A stretch of DNA of 40,820 nucleotides from Alphaproteobacteria bacterium (GTDB lineage: Bacteria > Pseudomonadota > Alphaproteobacteria > JAJTHO01 > CANGXP01): assembly GCA_947457935.1 (NCBI GenBank), contig CANGXP010000013.1, forward strand, positions 1 through 40,820, read 5' to 3'. This document shows, piece after piece, positions 32,787-40,795 of this stretch. Under the pieces are notes generated by a model, which was given only the letters and a program-made list of their open reading frames with translations, made no database searches and was not told the origin of the DNA. Numbering within the stretch: the stretch's first letter is position 1; every line of letters starts with the position of its first letter. Both the position numbers and the translations under genes were made by a program.

Positions 32787-34316
32787 CGTTTTTTACCAGC
32801 ACAGTATTCACCGCCGCACACGCCGCTTCTTTTATGGAGTATACAGCTTCTTGGGTATAGTGCGCTGATTTTTATGGCGCTCTTATTGCTCCCCGCTGAG
32901 GCGCGCGCGCTGGCAGACTATAAAGGGGTGTATGCGTTAGGCGTGATTGGCGTGTGGCGATACGGTTGGGCAGCAATAAACTTTATCCGTACAGCGTTTT
33001 ATTTGCGCTATAAATTTCCCAAAATTCGCCGTGCGGCACAACAACAGGCAACAGGTGCGCCGCTCTATGTGATGGTGCTGTCCTATAAAAGCCCGCCTGA
33101 AGTGTTTGCCGCTTGTTATGAAAAACTCATCGCAGAAGCATGCGCGTGTGGGCGCACCGTGACAATTGTCGCGAGCGTTACGAATGAAGTAGATCAACAA
33201 CACATCGCCTCCCTGTTTGCAGCCCACCCCCACCATAAAGCGGTGAAATTGCTGTTAATGCAACAAAGTGGTTCGGGCAAAAGAGCAGCACTAGCACAGG
33301 CGTTGCGCGCTGTTTCACGCACGCTGCCGCCCCCTAATGCAGAAATTATACTGATGGATGGGGATACGTTGGTTCGTCCGCAAACTTTCCGTAACATAGC
33401 AGGTTTTTTTGAGCAAAATCCTAAGCTAGGCGCGTTTACGGTTGATAATCAAGTGTTATGCAAGGGTACGGCCGTGGTGCGCGCTTGGTATGACCTACGA
33501 TTTATGCAACGGCATATTTTGATGAGTTCACAAAGCCTTTCCAATCGCGTGTTGGTGCTCACGGGCAGATTTTCTGTGTTTAGAGCAAGCCTTGCCCTGC
33601 AACCCAGTTTCATTAACGCGTTGGAAAACGATGCGTTGGAGCACTGGCATTATGGGCGCATTCCGTTTGTAACGGGGGATGATAAATCAACATGGTTTTG
33701 GTTGCTGCAACGCGGCTATGACATGCTCTATGTCCCTGATGTTATGGTGGATTGTTGCGAGACGCAGCGTGATAAGAATTTTATTGCCCATTCTGTGCCG
33801 CTGATGCAACGCTGGTTTGGCAATATGTTGCGGAATAACGGGCGTGCCTTGGCACTCACGCCGAAACGGATGCCGTTTTTTCTGTGGTGGAGTTTGCTTG
33901 ACCAACGCCTGAGTATGTGGACGGCTCTGTTTGCGCCCACTGCGGCGCTACTGCTAACAACATTCATATCGCATCACTATGCATGGCTTTACGCAGTGTG
34001 GTTACTCTTAACCCGCCTTGCTTATGGTCTACTTATCGGCAGTTACAGGCGGCGGTTCTCGCCCTTTTTTCCGTTTTTATTAGTGTATAATCAGGTGGTT
34101 GGCGCATGGATTAAAATCACCATGCAATTTCATTTACCCAAACAAGGGTGGCGGCAGCTTAAGGTATTCTCCGCGCCTGTGTTGAAACGCACTGCATCCT
34201 ATAGCACATCGTTTGCTCTTTTTACGCAAACGGTGGCGGTGTTAACTTTTGTTTATGGAGTTGCGGGTATGGTGTTTTATCGAGATAGCTTTTTACACCA
34301 CGCGATTGTATGGTAA
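32784..34316 (+). CDS. Alg8-like membrane glycosyltransferase (GT2 family)
   Basis: 510 aa from the ATG at 32784; an ATG at 32874 would remove the first membrane helix. Two N-terminal helices (about 15-40 and 50-65) precede a GT2 catalytic domain: ILMDGDTLVRP (nucleotide-sugar Asp motif, about residue 190), LTGRFSVFRA, TGDDKSTWFW (about 292-301) and MQRWFGNMLRNNGRALAL in the QxxRW-like position. Several C-terminal helices follow. Layout and the RWxxNMLRN segment resemble Alg8, the alginate polymerase, more than cellulose synthase. The next gene encodes an Alg44-like PilZ protein, supporting a c-di-GMP-activated exopolysaccharide synthase. The sugar is unknown: no GDP-mannose dehydrogenase, epimerase, lyase or outer-membrane porin gene is nearby. 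Confidence 0.85.
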   Translation: MRFLPAQYSPPHTPLLLWSIQLLGYSALIFMALLLLPAEARALADYKGVYALGVIGVWRYGWAAINFIRTAFYLRYKFPKIRRAAQQQATGAPLYVMVLSYKSPPEVFAACYEKLIAEACACGRTVTIVASVTNEVDQQHIASLFAAHPHHKAVKLLLMQQSGSGKRAALAQALRAVSRTLPPPNAEIILMDGDTLVRPQTFRNIAGFFEQNPKLGAFTVDNQVLCKGTAVVRAWYDLRFMQRHILMSSQSLSNRVLVLTGRFSVFRASLALQPSFINALENDALEHWHYGRIPFVTGDDKSTWFWLLQRGYDMLYVPDVMVDCCETQRDKNFIAHSVPLMQRWFGNMLRNNGRALALTPKRMPFFLWWSLLDQRLSMWTALFAPTAALLLTTFISHHYAWLYAVWLLLTRLAYGLLIGSYRRRFSPFFPFLLVYNQVVGAWIKITMQFHLPKQGWRQLKVFSAPVLKRTASYSTSFALFTQTVAVLTFVYGVAGMVFYRDSFLHHAIVW

Positions 34317-34341
34317 GCAAACTACACGCTAGAGAAAATCC

Positions 34342-35913
34342 ATGACGGCAACTGAGACCAACATCATCCCGCTGAAAGACAGCCGTCGTCACTATGACCG
34401 CTTGGGGGGTGGGTTGGTGATGCAGTGGCGCAATACAACCCTGTCGTTGGCAAATTGGTCGCTAGGCGGCGTGGGCGTTGTGTTTCCCAATTGCCCGTGG
34501 GATTTTGATGAGGAAATCACTCTTAAAGTGCAAATTCCTGTGGGGAATGAAATTTTCCCATTGTTGTTAAAAGCAACGGTGGTGCATCACGATGTAGAAC
34601 GGCACTATGTTGGCTTGAAATTCCTGCCCCTCCCTGCTGCCACGTATTATGTGCTGAAATACATGTTCACGCAAATTAAAGACAGCAATGAGATTACAGC
34701 AACAGGGCTGCTGAGTGCCTATCAACAACACGCAACAGAAGAAGAGGCGTTGCCCTTTCTGCCGTTGCGAAAACGATCGCTCAGTCAAGCAATTGCGCTT
34801 TATGGTTTAATAAGCGTTGTGGCAACAGCGGTGTTTTATTTACTGCTGATGACAGTCAATGCCTACTTTTTCACGGTGCAATCAAGCTATGCAGCGGTGA
34901 CAGCACCCGCCTATACGCTGAACGCGCCAGCAGATGGCATTGTTGAACCCCTTGAAGGATTAAATAAAGGGATTTTGGGGAAAAATACCCTGCTGTTGCG
35001 CCTTAAAAGCCCGACATTAAGCACGGAAATTTCTCTGCAAAAGGCAGAAATGGCGTTGCATCAAGATAAAATCCGCATTTTGCAGCAGCATTTAACGTCA
35101 ATAGAATCATTTTTTAAAGACTATCGCAAAACAGCGGATAGCCAACATCAAGAAAAACAAGCCGATGTGCTGGCCGCAACAGCCGCCCTCACCGAAGCAA
35201 CGGCAAACCATGCGCGCATTACTGCCTTATTGGAAAAAGGTCATGCCACCAAGAAAATGCTGGAAGAATCAACCAATCGTCTTGCACAGGCAACAGCAGC
35301 AGTAACCGCCGCAAAAGCAACGGTTGCAGAAGCCGCTGCAAAGAAAAAGCAAGCAGGCAATGATTTTTTCATCAGCGGGACAGAGGCAGACAAAGGCACG
35401 CCCAATGACATTCGGCGCGAGATTGCGCTCGCAGAGGCAGAATATACCAACATGCAACGTAAATTAAGTGTGCTCTTGGGGCAACAAAGCGCGTTAGAAA
35501 TTCGTAGCCCGTGTGATTGCAGCCTCAGCCACCGTTTAGTAGAAGAAAACACGTTTGTGAAAGCAGGACAGCCGTTGCTTGAGCTGCAAGGCACAACTAC
35601 CAGCGATTTACTCATTGAAACACGCGTACCCCAAGAAGAGGTGGCGCGCCTGAAAATAGGGGCGGATGCAACCGTGTTGCTTGCAAATTCTGCACAAGAA
35701 GTGCGGGGAGAAGTGTTGGAAATTCGACGGCTCCCCTCCGTTGCGCCGCGCATCGGGATGCCAGAGGATGCAACAGAGGATAAAACACTCGCAACCGTCT
35801 TAGTGCGAACACAAGAGCCATTACCAGCCCAACAAGCAGGATTGCCTGCAAGCGTGAGTTTTGACGTGTCTTATAACAATCCGTTGGTGCGTTTTTTTCA
35901 GCAAGCCTTTTAA
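34342..35913 (+). CDS. Alg44-like PilZ domain + membrane-fusion (HlyD-like) protein
   Basis: 523 aa. The N-terminal cytoplasmic PilZ domain keeps both c-di-GMP motifs: RxxxR (Arg16-Arg20 in RRHYDR) and NxSxxG (Asn38-Gly43, NWSLGG). One membrane helix (about 152-178) leads to a periplasmic adaptor: a first lipoyl-like half (APADGIVEPLEG), a long Ala/Lys/Glu-rich coiled coil (about 230-345) and a second half (LEIRSPCDCSL and VKAGQPLLELQG), then a beta barrel. This is the architecture of Alg44, which activates Alg8 on binding c-di-GMP. Starts 25 bp after the glycosyltransferase gene. The pair looks like a minimal c-di-GMP-gated polymer exporter. Confidence 0.88.
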   Translation: MTATETNIIPLKDSRRHYDRLGGGLVMQWRNTTLSLANWSLGGVGVVFPNCPWDFDEEITLKVQIPVGNEIFPLLLKATVVHHDVERHYVGLKFLPLPAATYYVLKYMFTQIKDSNEITATGLLSAYQQHATEEEALPFLPLRKRSLSQAIALYGLISVVATAVFYLLLMTVNAYFFTVQSSYAAVTAPAYTLNAPADGIVEPLEGLNKGILGKNTLLLRLKSPTLSTEISLQKAEMALHQDKIRILQQHLTSIESFFKDYRKTADSQHQEKQADVLAATAALTEATANHARITALLEKGHATKKMLEESTNRLAQATAAVTAAKATVAEAAAKKKQAGNDFFISGTEADKGTPNDIRREIALAEAEYTNMQRKLSVLLGQQSALEIRSPCDCSLSHRLVEENTFVKAGQPLLELQGTTTSDLLIETRVPQEEVARLKIGADATVLLANSAQEVRGEVLEIRRLPSVAPRIGMPEDATEDKTLATVLVRTQEPLPAQQAGLPASVSFDVSYNNPLVRFFQQAF

Positions 35914-35995
35914 TTTACGCGGTTCGTTAACTAACCTTTTACTTTCCTGCCCTACACTTCTTTATAACAATAAAAAATATTCTGAGGAAGAGACG

Positions 35996-36583
35996 ATGGC
36001 ACTGAAAAAGAAAAAACTCATCATCATTTTGCTTCCCCTGCTGCTCATTGGCGGCGGGGCGGGGGCGTATTTTGGCGGTCTCTTAGGCGGGGGGGACAAA
36101 AAACCCAAAGCCCATAAAGAAGTTGCGGCTGAAGAAGGCGAGCATGGTGAAGAAGAAGCCCCCGCTGAAGGCGAACATGGTGAAGAACCTGCCGCAGAAG
36201 AACACGGTGATGCTAAAGAAGAAGAAAAAAGCGAGGGTGGGCACGGCGAGGAAAAAGGCGGTGGCGGTGGCTCAAGCAAATTCACTTTTTATGAACTGCC
36301 CGATATTGTGGTGAACCTCAGCAACCCAGGTCGAAAAAGCACCTTTTTAAAGATTAAAATCAATCTTGAGTTGGCAGATAAAAAACAAATTAAAACGATC
36401 GAAGCGGTGTTGCCCCGTATTGTGGATAACCTGCAAATTTATCTCCGTGAATTAAAAGTGGAAGATTTACAAGGGTCTGAAGGACTCTACCGCTTGCGTG
36501 AGGAGCTGTTGCATCGTGTCTCTATGGCAGCCGAACCTGCACAGGTGAAAGATGTACTTTTTGGTGAAATGATTATGCAGTAA
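35996..36583 (+). CDS. fliL: Flagellar basal body-associated protein FliL
   Basis: 195 aa from the ATG at 35996, preceded by GAGGAAG; upstream in-frame sequence overlaps the previous gene and is not needed. One membrane helix (about 8-30, LIIILLPLLLIGGGAGAYFG), then a long charged linker (about 35-95) made of repeated Glu/His/Gly runs, then the conserved FliL periplasmic domain (FYELPDIVVNLSNPG, FLKIKINLEL, LREELLHRVS and VKDVLFGEMIMQ at the end). FliL rings stabilise stators around the motor. The His/Glu-rich linker is unusually long. First flagellar gene after the polymer-synthase pair. Confidence 0.93.
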   Translation: MALKKKKLIIILLPLLLIGGGAGAYFGGLLGGGDKKPKAHKEVAAEEGEHGEEEAPAEGEHGEEPAAEEHGDAKEEEKSEGGHGEEKGGGGGSSKFTFYELPDIVVNLSNPGRKSTFLKIKINLELADKKQIKTIEAVLPRIVDNLQIYLRELKVEDLQGSEGLYRLREELLHRVSMAAEPAQVKDVLFGEMIMQ

Positions 36584-36626
36584 AATCTCTTACAGAAGTC
36601 AACCTAGCGGCTTTTGAAAGAGATTT
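36583..36626 (+). promoter_or_regulatory. Hairpin between fliL and fliM
   Basis: AAATCTCTT (36583-36591) and AAGAGATTT (36618-36626) form a perfect 9-bp inverted repeat with a 26-base loop, starting on the last base of the fliL stop codon. No T-run follows, so it is not an ordinary terminator. It could be a processing or partial-termination site that lowers fliM relative to fliL, or a protein-binding site. Confidence 0.35.
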
Positions 36627-36673
36627 AAAGGACGGCAATCTAAACAACTCTCTCAAACAATAAAAACAAAAAT

Positions 36674-37765
36674 ATGACCGATACAGACACCCTCCCAGAC
36701 GAAGAGACAGTTGACCAAGATGCCTTGGCAGCCGAGTGGGGCGTTGAGGAGGGCGATGCCACAGGCGGCGACATGGCGTCTGCCATGGGGTTTGGCGATG
36801 ACGACGACGGGCAAGCCCGCATTCTCAATCAAGATGAAATCGATAGCCTGTTAGGCTTTGATGACGGCTCAAACGATGGCGCAATTTCAGGCATTCACGC
36901 GATTGTGAATAGCTCGATGGTGTCTTATGAGCGATTGCCCATGCTAGAGGTGGTGTTCGACCGCCTTGTGCGCCTTATGTCAACATCGTTGCGGAATTTC
37001 ACGTCGGATAACGTCGAAGTCTCTCTTGATAAGATCACCTCCATTCGTTTCGGCGATTACCTCAATTCCATCCCGCTTCCTGCCTTACTCGGCGTGGTAA
37101 AGGCAGAAGAATGGGACAACATGATTCTACTCACGGTGGATAGCTCGCTTATTTATTCTATCGTGGATGTATTATTAGGCGGCCGCAAAAGTAACGCGGT
37201 GATGCGCGTTGAAGGCAGACCCTATACCACCATTGAACGCAACCTCATTGAGCGTATGACGAGCATTGTCCTTAATGACGTGACTGCAGCGTTTGACCCG
37301 TTAAGCCCTGTCACCTTCAGCTTTGAACGCCTCGAGACAAATCCTCGTTTTGCAACCATTGCGCGCCCTGCGAATGCGGCGGTGTTGGTGCGGTTGCGGA
37401 TTGATATGGAAGGCAGAGGCGGGCGGTTAGAACTGTGCATTCCCTATGCAACGCTTGAGCCTGTGCGGGAAATTCTTTTGCAAATGTTCATGGGGGAAAA
37501 ATTCGGGCGTGACTCTATTTGGGAGAATCACTTAGCCTCCGAACTGTGGTTCACAGACGTTCCCGTGGATGCCGTGTTGGGGGAAACCATCATGTCCTTG
37601 AACGAGGTTATTCACTGGAAAATTGGCACGCATATTGAACTTGATGCAACACCGCAATCAATCATTCAGCTCCGTGCAGGGGAAGTGAACTTGTTCGGCG
37701 GGCAAATGGGACAACGAAATCGCAACATGGCGATTCAAGTCAACAAACGATTTATGAAGCAGTAA
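36674..37765 (+). CDS. fliM: Flagellar motor switch protein FliM
   Basis: 363 aa. The CheY-binding motif LNQDEIDSLLG is at residues 51-61, pushed inward by an acidic N-terminal extension rich in Asp/Glu (DTLPDEETVDQD at 5-16, GFGDDDDGQ at 39-47); in E. coli it sits at the very start. Then come the middle CheC-like domain (YERLPMLEVVFDRLVR, LGGRKSNAV) and the C-terminal SpoA/FliN-like domain (LRAGEVNLFGGQMG). FliM forms the cytoplasmic C-ring and changes rotation when CheY-P binds. It heads the fliM, DUF6468-like, motE run, with gaps of 3-4 bp. Confidence 0.96.
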   Translation: MTDTDTLPDEETVDQDALAAEWGVEEGDATGGDMASAMGFGDDDDGQARILNQDEIDSLLGFDDGSNDGAISGIHAIVNSSMVSYERLPMLEVVFDRLVRLMSTSLRNFTSDNVEVSLDKITSIRFGDYLNSIPLPALLGVVKAEEWDNMILLTVDSSLIYSIVDVLLGGRKSNAVMRVEGRPYTTIERNLIERMTSIVLNDVTAAFDPLSPVTFSFERLETNPRFATIARPANAAVLVRLRIDMEGRGGRLELCIPYATLEPVREILLQMFMGEKFGRDSIWENHLASELWFTDVPVDAVLGETIMSLNEVIHWKIGTHIELDATPQSIIQLRAGEVNLFGGQMGQRNRNMAIQVNKRFMKQ

Positions 37766-37769
37766 TGGT

Positions 37770-38255
37770 ATGACAAGTGCAATACTCATGGATGTTGTGT
37801 TGGGCGGATTGCTAGCCGCAACGATTTTTTACACAACACGCCTGTATAGAAAAATGTCGGAACTGAAGCTGTATCAGCAGGATTTGCAACAGCTTGCCGC
37901 GCAATTCACCCGTGCAACAGAAACCGCGCAACAAGCGATTGGCGTTTTAAAAGAAACAACCGAACAATCAGGCGGGCTTCTTGAAAGTCATATCCGCAAA
38001 GCGCACACGCTTAAAGAAGACCTCAATTTTATGAATGATAGAGCGGCAAGCCTCGCAACTGCTCTAGAAGAAAATATTAAGGAGGCGCGTAAAGCCAAAA
38101 ATGATTTAGCCCTTCTTGCCAGCACCATTGCGGGTGCAAAGAAAACCCCTGCCGTTGCGGCGGTGGCGACAACGGAAACGCTCAAGCCTGTAAGACGTGG
38201 GCGTGCCTCAAAAGCAGAAGCAGAATTATTAGCCGCATTAGAAAGTAGGGGGTAG
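37770..38255 (+). CDS. DUF6468-like flagellar-locus membrane protein
   Basis: 161 aa. One N-terminal membrane helix (VVLGGLLAATIFYTTRLYRKM), then a coiled-coil region (about 30-120) with ESHIRKAHTLKEDLNFMNDRA and LEENIKEARKAKNDL, and a basic tail (RRGRASKAEAELLAALES). This fits the alphaproteobacterial DUF6468 family found between fliM and motE. The assignment is from memory and position. It lies 4 bp after fliM and 3 bp before motE, so it is likely a motor-assembly or stator-linked factor; its role is not known. Confidence 0.75.
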   Translation: MTSAILMDVVLGGLLAATIFYTTRLYRKMSELKLYQQDLQQLAAQFTRATETAQQAIGVLKETTEQSGGLLESHIRKAHTLKEDLNFMNDRAASLATALEENIKEARKAKNDLALLASTIAGAKKTPAVAAVATTETLKPVRRGRASKAEAELLAALESRG

Positions 38256-38258
38256 GTC

Positions 38259-39083
38259 ATGCGAAAAAAAATTTCGAGTGTTGCAGAAAAAATACGGCTT
38301 TTACCCCTCGTCATTGTAGTTGCAGTGTGCGTGCTCGGGCTAAAAATGAAGGATACAGCAAACGATTTGGGGCTGTTTGTTTCAGTTGCCGTGGCGGAAG
38401 AAAAGCCTGCTGAGCCGCTCAAAAACGCGAAGCAGCCAGAAGCCCCAGAAACAAAAGATAAAACAGCAGAGAAAAAAGGGGGAGAAGACCACGCTGTTGA
38501 AAAGAAAATTGAAAAAACCGCTGATGAAAAGCCCGCTGTAAAACAGGCAAGCAGCGCACTGCTTGACCCGTTGGCAGAGAGCACCCCTAGTGCCAAAGAT
38601 GCTCCCAAAGATAATTATGACGTGACGGAATTCAGCGAGTCTGAACTAGGACTATTGCAATCGTTGCGCGTGCGCCGTGAAGAGCTTGCCAAAAAAGAAG
38701 AAGCCTTTCAGCAAAAAGAACGGGTGCTAGAGGGCATGGATCAGCGGATGCAAATGAAAATCAATGAACTTAATGACATCAAGATTGCGCTGGAGAATAT
38801 CAAACAAGAAATCGAGGTAAAGTCTGAAAAGTTCAAAGCGAACGAGGATGCACAAATCAAAGAACTGGTGCGTGTTTACGAAAAAATGAAACCAAAAGAC
38901 GCTGCCAAGATTTTTAATAACCTTAATTTAACTATTTTGTTGGATGTTGTTAAGGGAATGCAAGAAACAAAACTTGCCCTTGTGCTGGCTGCGATGGATC
39001 CTAAAAAGGCGACCGAAGTAACTACCGCATTGGGCGAAAGAGAAGAATTACCAACCATTACAAGCACAGCAATAACACAATAA
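38259..39083 (+). CDS. motE: MotE-like flagellar protein (MgtE-N-like domain)
   Basis: 274 aa. A signal anchor (LLPLVIVVAVCVLGLKM) is followed by a long Lys/Glu/Ala-rich linker (about 50-110), a coiled coil (VRREELAKKEEAFQQKERVLE and on, about 128-200) and an MgtE intracellular-like domain at the C-terminus (YEKMKPKDAAKIFNNL and LVLAAMDPKKATEVTTALGER). In Sinorhizobium MotE is a periplasmic chaperone for MotC; proteins of this plan next to fliM are widespread in alphaproteobacteria. End of the fliM operon by spacing. Confidence 0.85.
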   Translation: MRKKISSVAEKIRLLPLVIVVAVCVLGLKMKDTANDLGLFVSVAVAEEKPAEPLKNAKQPEAPETKDKTAEKKGGEDHAVEKKIEKTADEKPAVKQASSALLDPLAESTPSAKDAPKDNYDVTEFSESELGLLQSLRVRREELAKKEEAFQQKERVLEGMDQRMQMKINELNDIKIALENIKQEIEVKSEKFKANEDAQIKELVRVYEKMKPKDAAKIFNNLNLTILLDVVKGMQETKLALVLAAMDPKKATEVTTALGEREELPTITSTAITQ

Positions 39084-39250
39084 ACCTTTGCCAAAGTCTA
39101 CTATGACTTGTTGCAAATGTGATTTTTTTGCGCTTCCGTTGCTCATGTATGAAGAATACACTGCGCTACGGTTCTCAAAAACTCTCATTTTCACTAGCGT
39201 CCTAGCGACTTTTGCCAGAGGTTAAATAGAAAAATTGGAGAGACGCAACC
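39084..39250. other. Intergenic region before cheY
   Basis: 167 bp without a gene. It resembles, in loose order, the pheS upstream region at 23540-23600: TTGCTCAT, then an ATAC-type short repeat, then GCGCT and CTCTCATTTTC-like blocks. This may mark remnants of a dispersed sequence. No clear sigma-54 or sigma-28 promoter is seen. TTGGAGAGACG at 39235-39245 supplies the cheY ribosome-binding site. Confidence 0.4.
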
Positions 39251-39640
39251 ATGAGCACCGTCAACAAAAACATGAACGTCCTTATCGTCGATGATTACAA
39301 GACGATGTTGCGGATTATCGGCAATCTCCTCAACCAGTTAGGATTTAAAAACATTGATGAAGCAATGGATGGCGGCGAAGCCTATAACAAGCTTAAAGAT
39401 AAAGAATACGGACTCATCATTTCCGATTGGAATATGGAGCCGGTGTCTGGCTATGATTTTCTTGTAAAAGTGCGGGCAGATGAGAAGTTTAAGAATATTC
39501 CGTTTGTGTTGGTAACAGCGGAAAGCAAAACCGAAAACGTGATTGCGGCGAAAAAAGCAGGCGTAAGCAATTATATTGTGAAGCCGTTTAACGCCCAAAC
39601 GCTAAAAATGAAACTGAGTGCCGTGTTAGGGCCCTTCTAA
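39251..39640 (+). CDS. cheY: Chemotaxis response regulator CheY
   Basis: 129 aa single receiver domain. Asp14 and Asp15 (IVDDYKTMLR) bind Mg2+, Asp59 (ISDWNMEP) is the phosphorylation site, Thr89 (LVTAESKTENV) and Lys111 (YIVKPFNAQ) complete the switch, and Tyr108 takes the aromatic switch position. The WNMEPVSGYDFL stretch is typical of the FliM-binding CheY branch. No kinase gene (cheA) is nearby. Followed 17 bp later by cheZ, so phosphorylated CheY and its phosphatase are made together. Confidence 0.95.
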   Translation: MSTVNKNMNVLIVDDYKTMLRIIGNLLNQLGFKNIDEAMDGGEAYNKLKDKEYGLIISDWNMEPVSGYDFLVKVRADEKFKNIPFVLVTAESKTENVIAAKKAGVSNYIVKPFNAQTLKMKLSAVLGPF

Positions 39641-39657
39641 ACAAGGAGATACGTCTT

Positions 39658-40263
39658 ATGGCGCACCATACTTTATCGCTCGTACAACGCTTGCAAAATT
39701 TAAGCGAGACGGATTTAAAAGTCCCCAGCCCCGCATTAGCATCGCTCATTCACGATGTGGTGGAAGAGCTGAAAAATGCCAATAGCTACAACGCGCATGA
39801 TTTGCAAAAAGAATTCCAAGAAATCGCGCAATACATTCAACAAGCGCGGAGTGAGATTGCCTCTATTGGGGGGCAAGCAGCCGAACTCGATATTCCTGTT
39901 GCAACCGATGAACTAGAGGCGGTGGTAAAAGCAACAGAGGAAGCCACGGGAAAAATTCTTGATGCCGCAGAAGTGATTGGGCGCATTGCGGGAGAGTTAG
40001 GCGAGGGCGCGAATGCAGATGCTCTCAATGATGCCGCCACCATGATTTATGAAGCCAGCAACTTTCAAGATGTAACAGGACAACGGCTCACCAAGGTTAT
40101 CAAAGCCCTGCAAAAAATTGAGGGCAAAATTCAGAGCTTATCTGGTGGAACACCGACGCAACAAGCGGATATTAACAATTCTGCGTCCCTGCTTAATGGC
40201 CCCCAACTGCCGCAAAACGCTAGCAGTCAAGATGACATTGATGCGTTGTTTGATAGCCTTTAA
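39658..40263 (+). CDS. cheZ: CheY-P phosphatase CheZ
   Basis: 201 aa, mostly helical. The catalytic motif is FQDVTGQ (136-142), with Asp138 and Gln142 in the spacing of E. coli Asp143/Gln147, on a long helical hairpin (about 45-160). The linker is Gln/Asn/Ser-rich. The C-terminus SSQDDIDALFDSL is the CheY-tethering peptide and closely resembles the CheY-binding motif of FliM in this window (LNQDEIDSLLG). Ribosome-binding site AAGGAG. CheZ speeds dephosphorylation of CheY-P; it is found in fewer alphaproteobacteria than in gammaproteobacteria. Confidence 0.93.
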   Translation: MAHHTLSLVQRLQNLSETDLKVPSPALASLIHDVVEELKNANSYNAHDLQKEFQEIAQYIQQARSEIASIGGQAAELDIPVATDELEAVVKATEEATGKILDAAEVIGRIAGELGEGANADALNDAATMIYEASNFQDVTGQRLTKVIKALQKIEGKIQSLSGGTPTQQADINNSASLLNGPQLPQNASSQDDIDALFDSL

Positions 40264-40325
40264 GGGAGGCGGGCGTTGGTTTTAATGTTGGTTGAGATGC
40301 GGTAGGGTTGAGAGCGTATAAAAAA

Positions 40326-40344
40326 AGAAGCCCCCAATGGGGGC
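40326..40344 (-). terminator. Rho-independent terminator for the small orphan gene
   Basis: On the minus strand GCCCCC (40344-40339), loop ATT, GGGGGC (40335-40330), then a T-rich run (TTCTTTTTT) into 40321. It lies about 35 bp after the stop of the gene at 40379-40573. On the plus strand the A-run comes before the stem, so it works mainly for the minus strand. Confidence 0.8.
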
Positions 40345-40378
40345 CGCAATTGTGTTGGATAAACTAGTCTAGTCTAGT

Positions 40379-40573
40379 CTATGGATTCCGACGATCCTCT
40401 TTTCCGTCGGAGAAGCCATTTGTGTAGGCTTTCCTATCCGATTCCCACCCTACTAAATCTGACGTTTTTTTATCAGAATAATTCTCAGAATTATTCTTCT
40501 TAGCAAGGATACCATCTTGGTATCCTTGTTTGTACGCCATCCGATTGCTTGCTTCTGAAATTGATTCCGACAT
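40379..40573 (-). CDS. Small orphan protein, unknown function
   Basis: 64 aa from the ATG at 40573, which has GGAG nine bases upstream; an in-frame start at 40597 would add eight residues. Polar and charged throughout, with no membrane helix or signal. It has two related motifs, AYKQGYQDGILAKK (about 13-26) and AYTNGFSDGKEDRR (about 49-62), so it may be an internal duplication of a Y-x-x-G-[YF]-x-D-G unit, a pattern also seen in short phage-type or helical repeat proteins. The stop codon falls in a CTAGT tandem repeat (40364-40380). It has its own promoter-like region and terminator, which supports a real gene. Confidence 0.6.
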   Translation of the reverse strand: MSESISEASNRMAYKQGYQDGILAKKNNSENYSDKKTSDLVGWESDRKAYTNGFSDGKEDRRNP

Positions 40574-40678
40574 TTTATAAAACTCCATAAAGTACAAGAG
40601 TTCCTAACAAATCCAAATGAGGACTTGGCACCAGTGGGTGCACGTATCAAGAAAGAGACACGTTAAGAATTGCATTAA

Positions 40679-40706
40679 CACTAATATATATATATATCTT
40701 TGTCAA
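40679..40706 (-). promoter_or_regulatory. Promoter region with TTGACA and a (TA)n tract
   Basis: On the minus strand a perfect -35 TTGACA (40706-40701) is followed by AAGA and an uninterrupted TA tract of about seven units (40697-40684). The best -10, GTTAAT (40679-40674), is 21 bases from the -35. Loss of two TA units would bring it to the ideal 17. Dinucleotide tracts between -35 and -10 are known to cause phase variation elsewhere (hifA/hifB in Haemophilus). Confidence 0.4.
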
Positions 40707-40795
40707 GTATTTTATTTAAAAAAATCCTTGAGCCGAGCGTGAAACGATGACGCCGCGTGTCATTCCCGCTGTTAACGATGCCCCCCTCACCCCAG

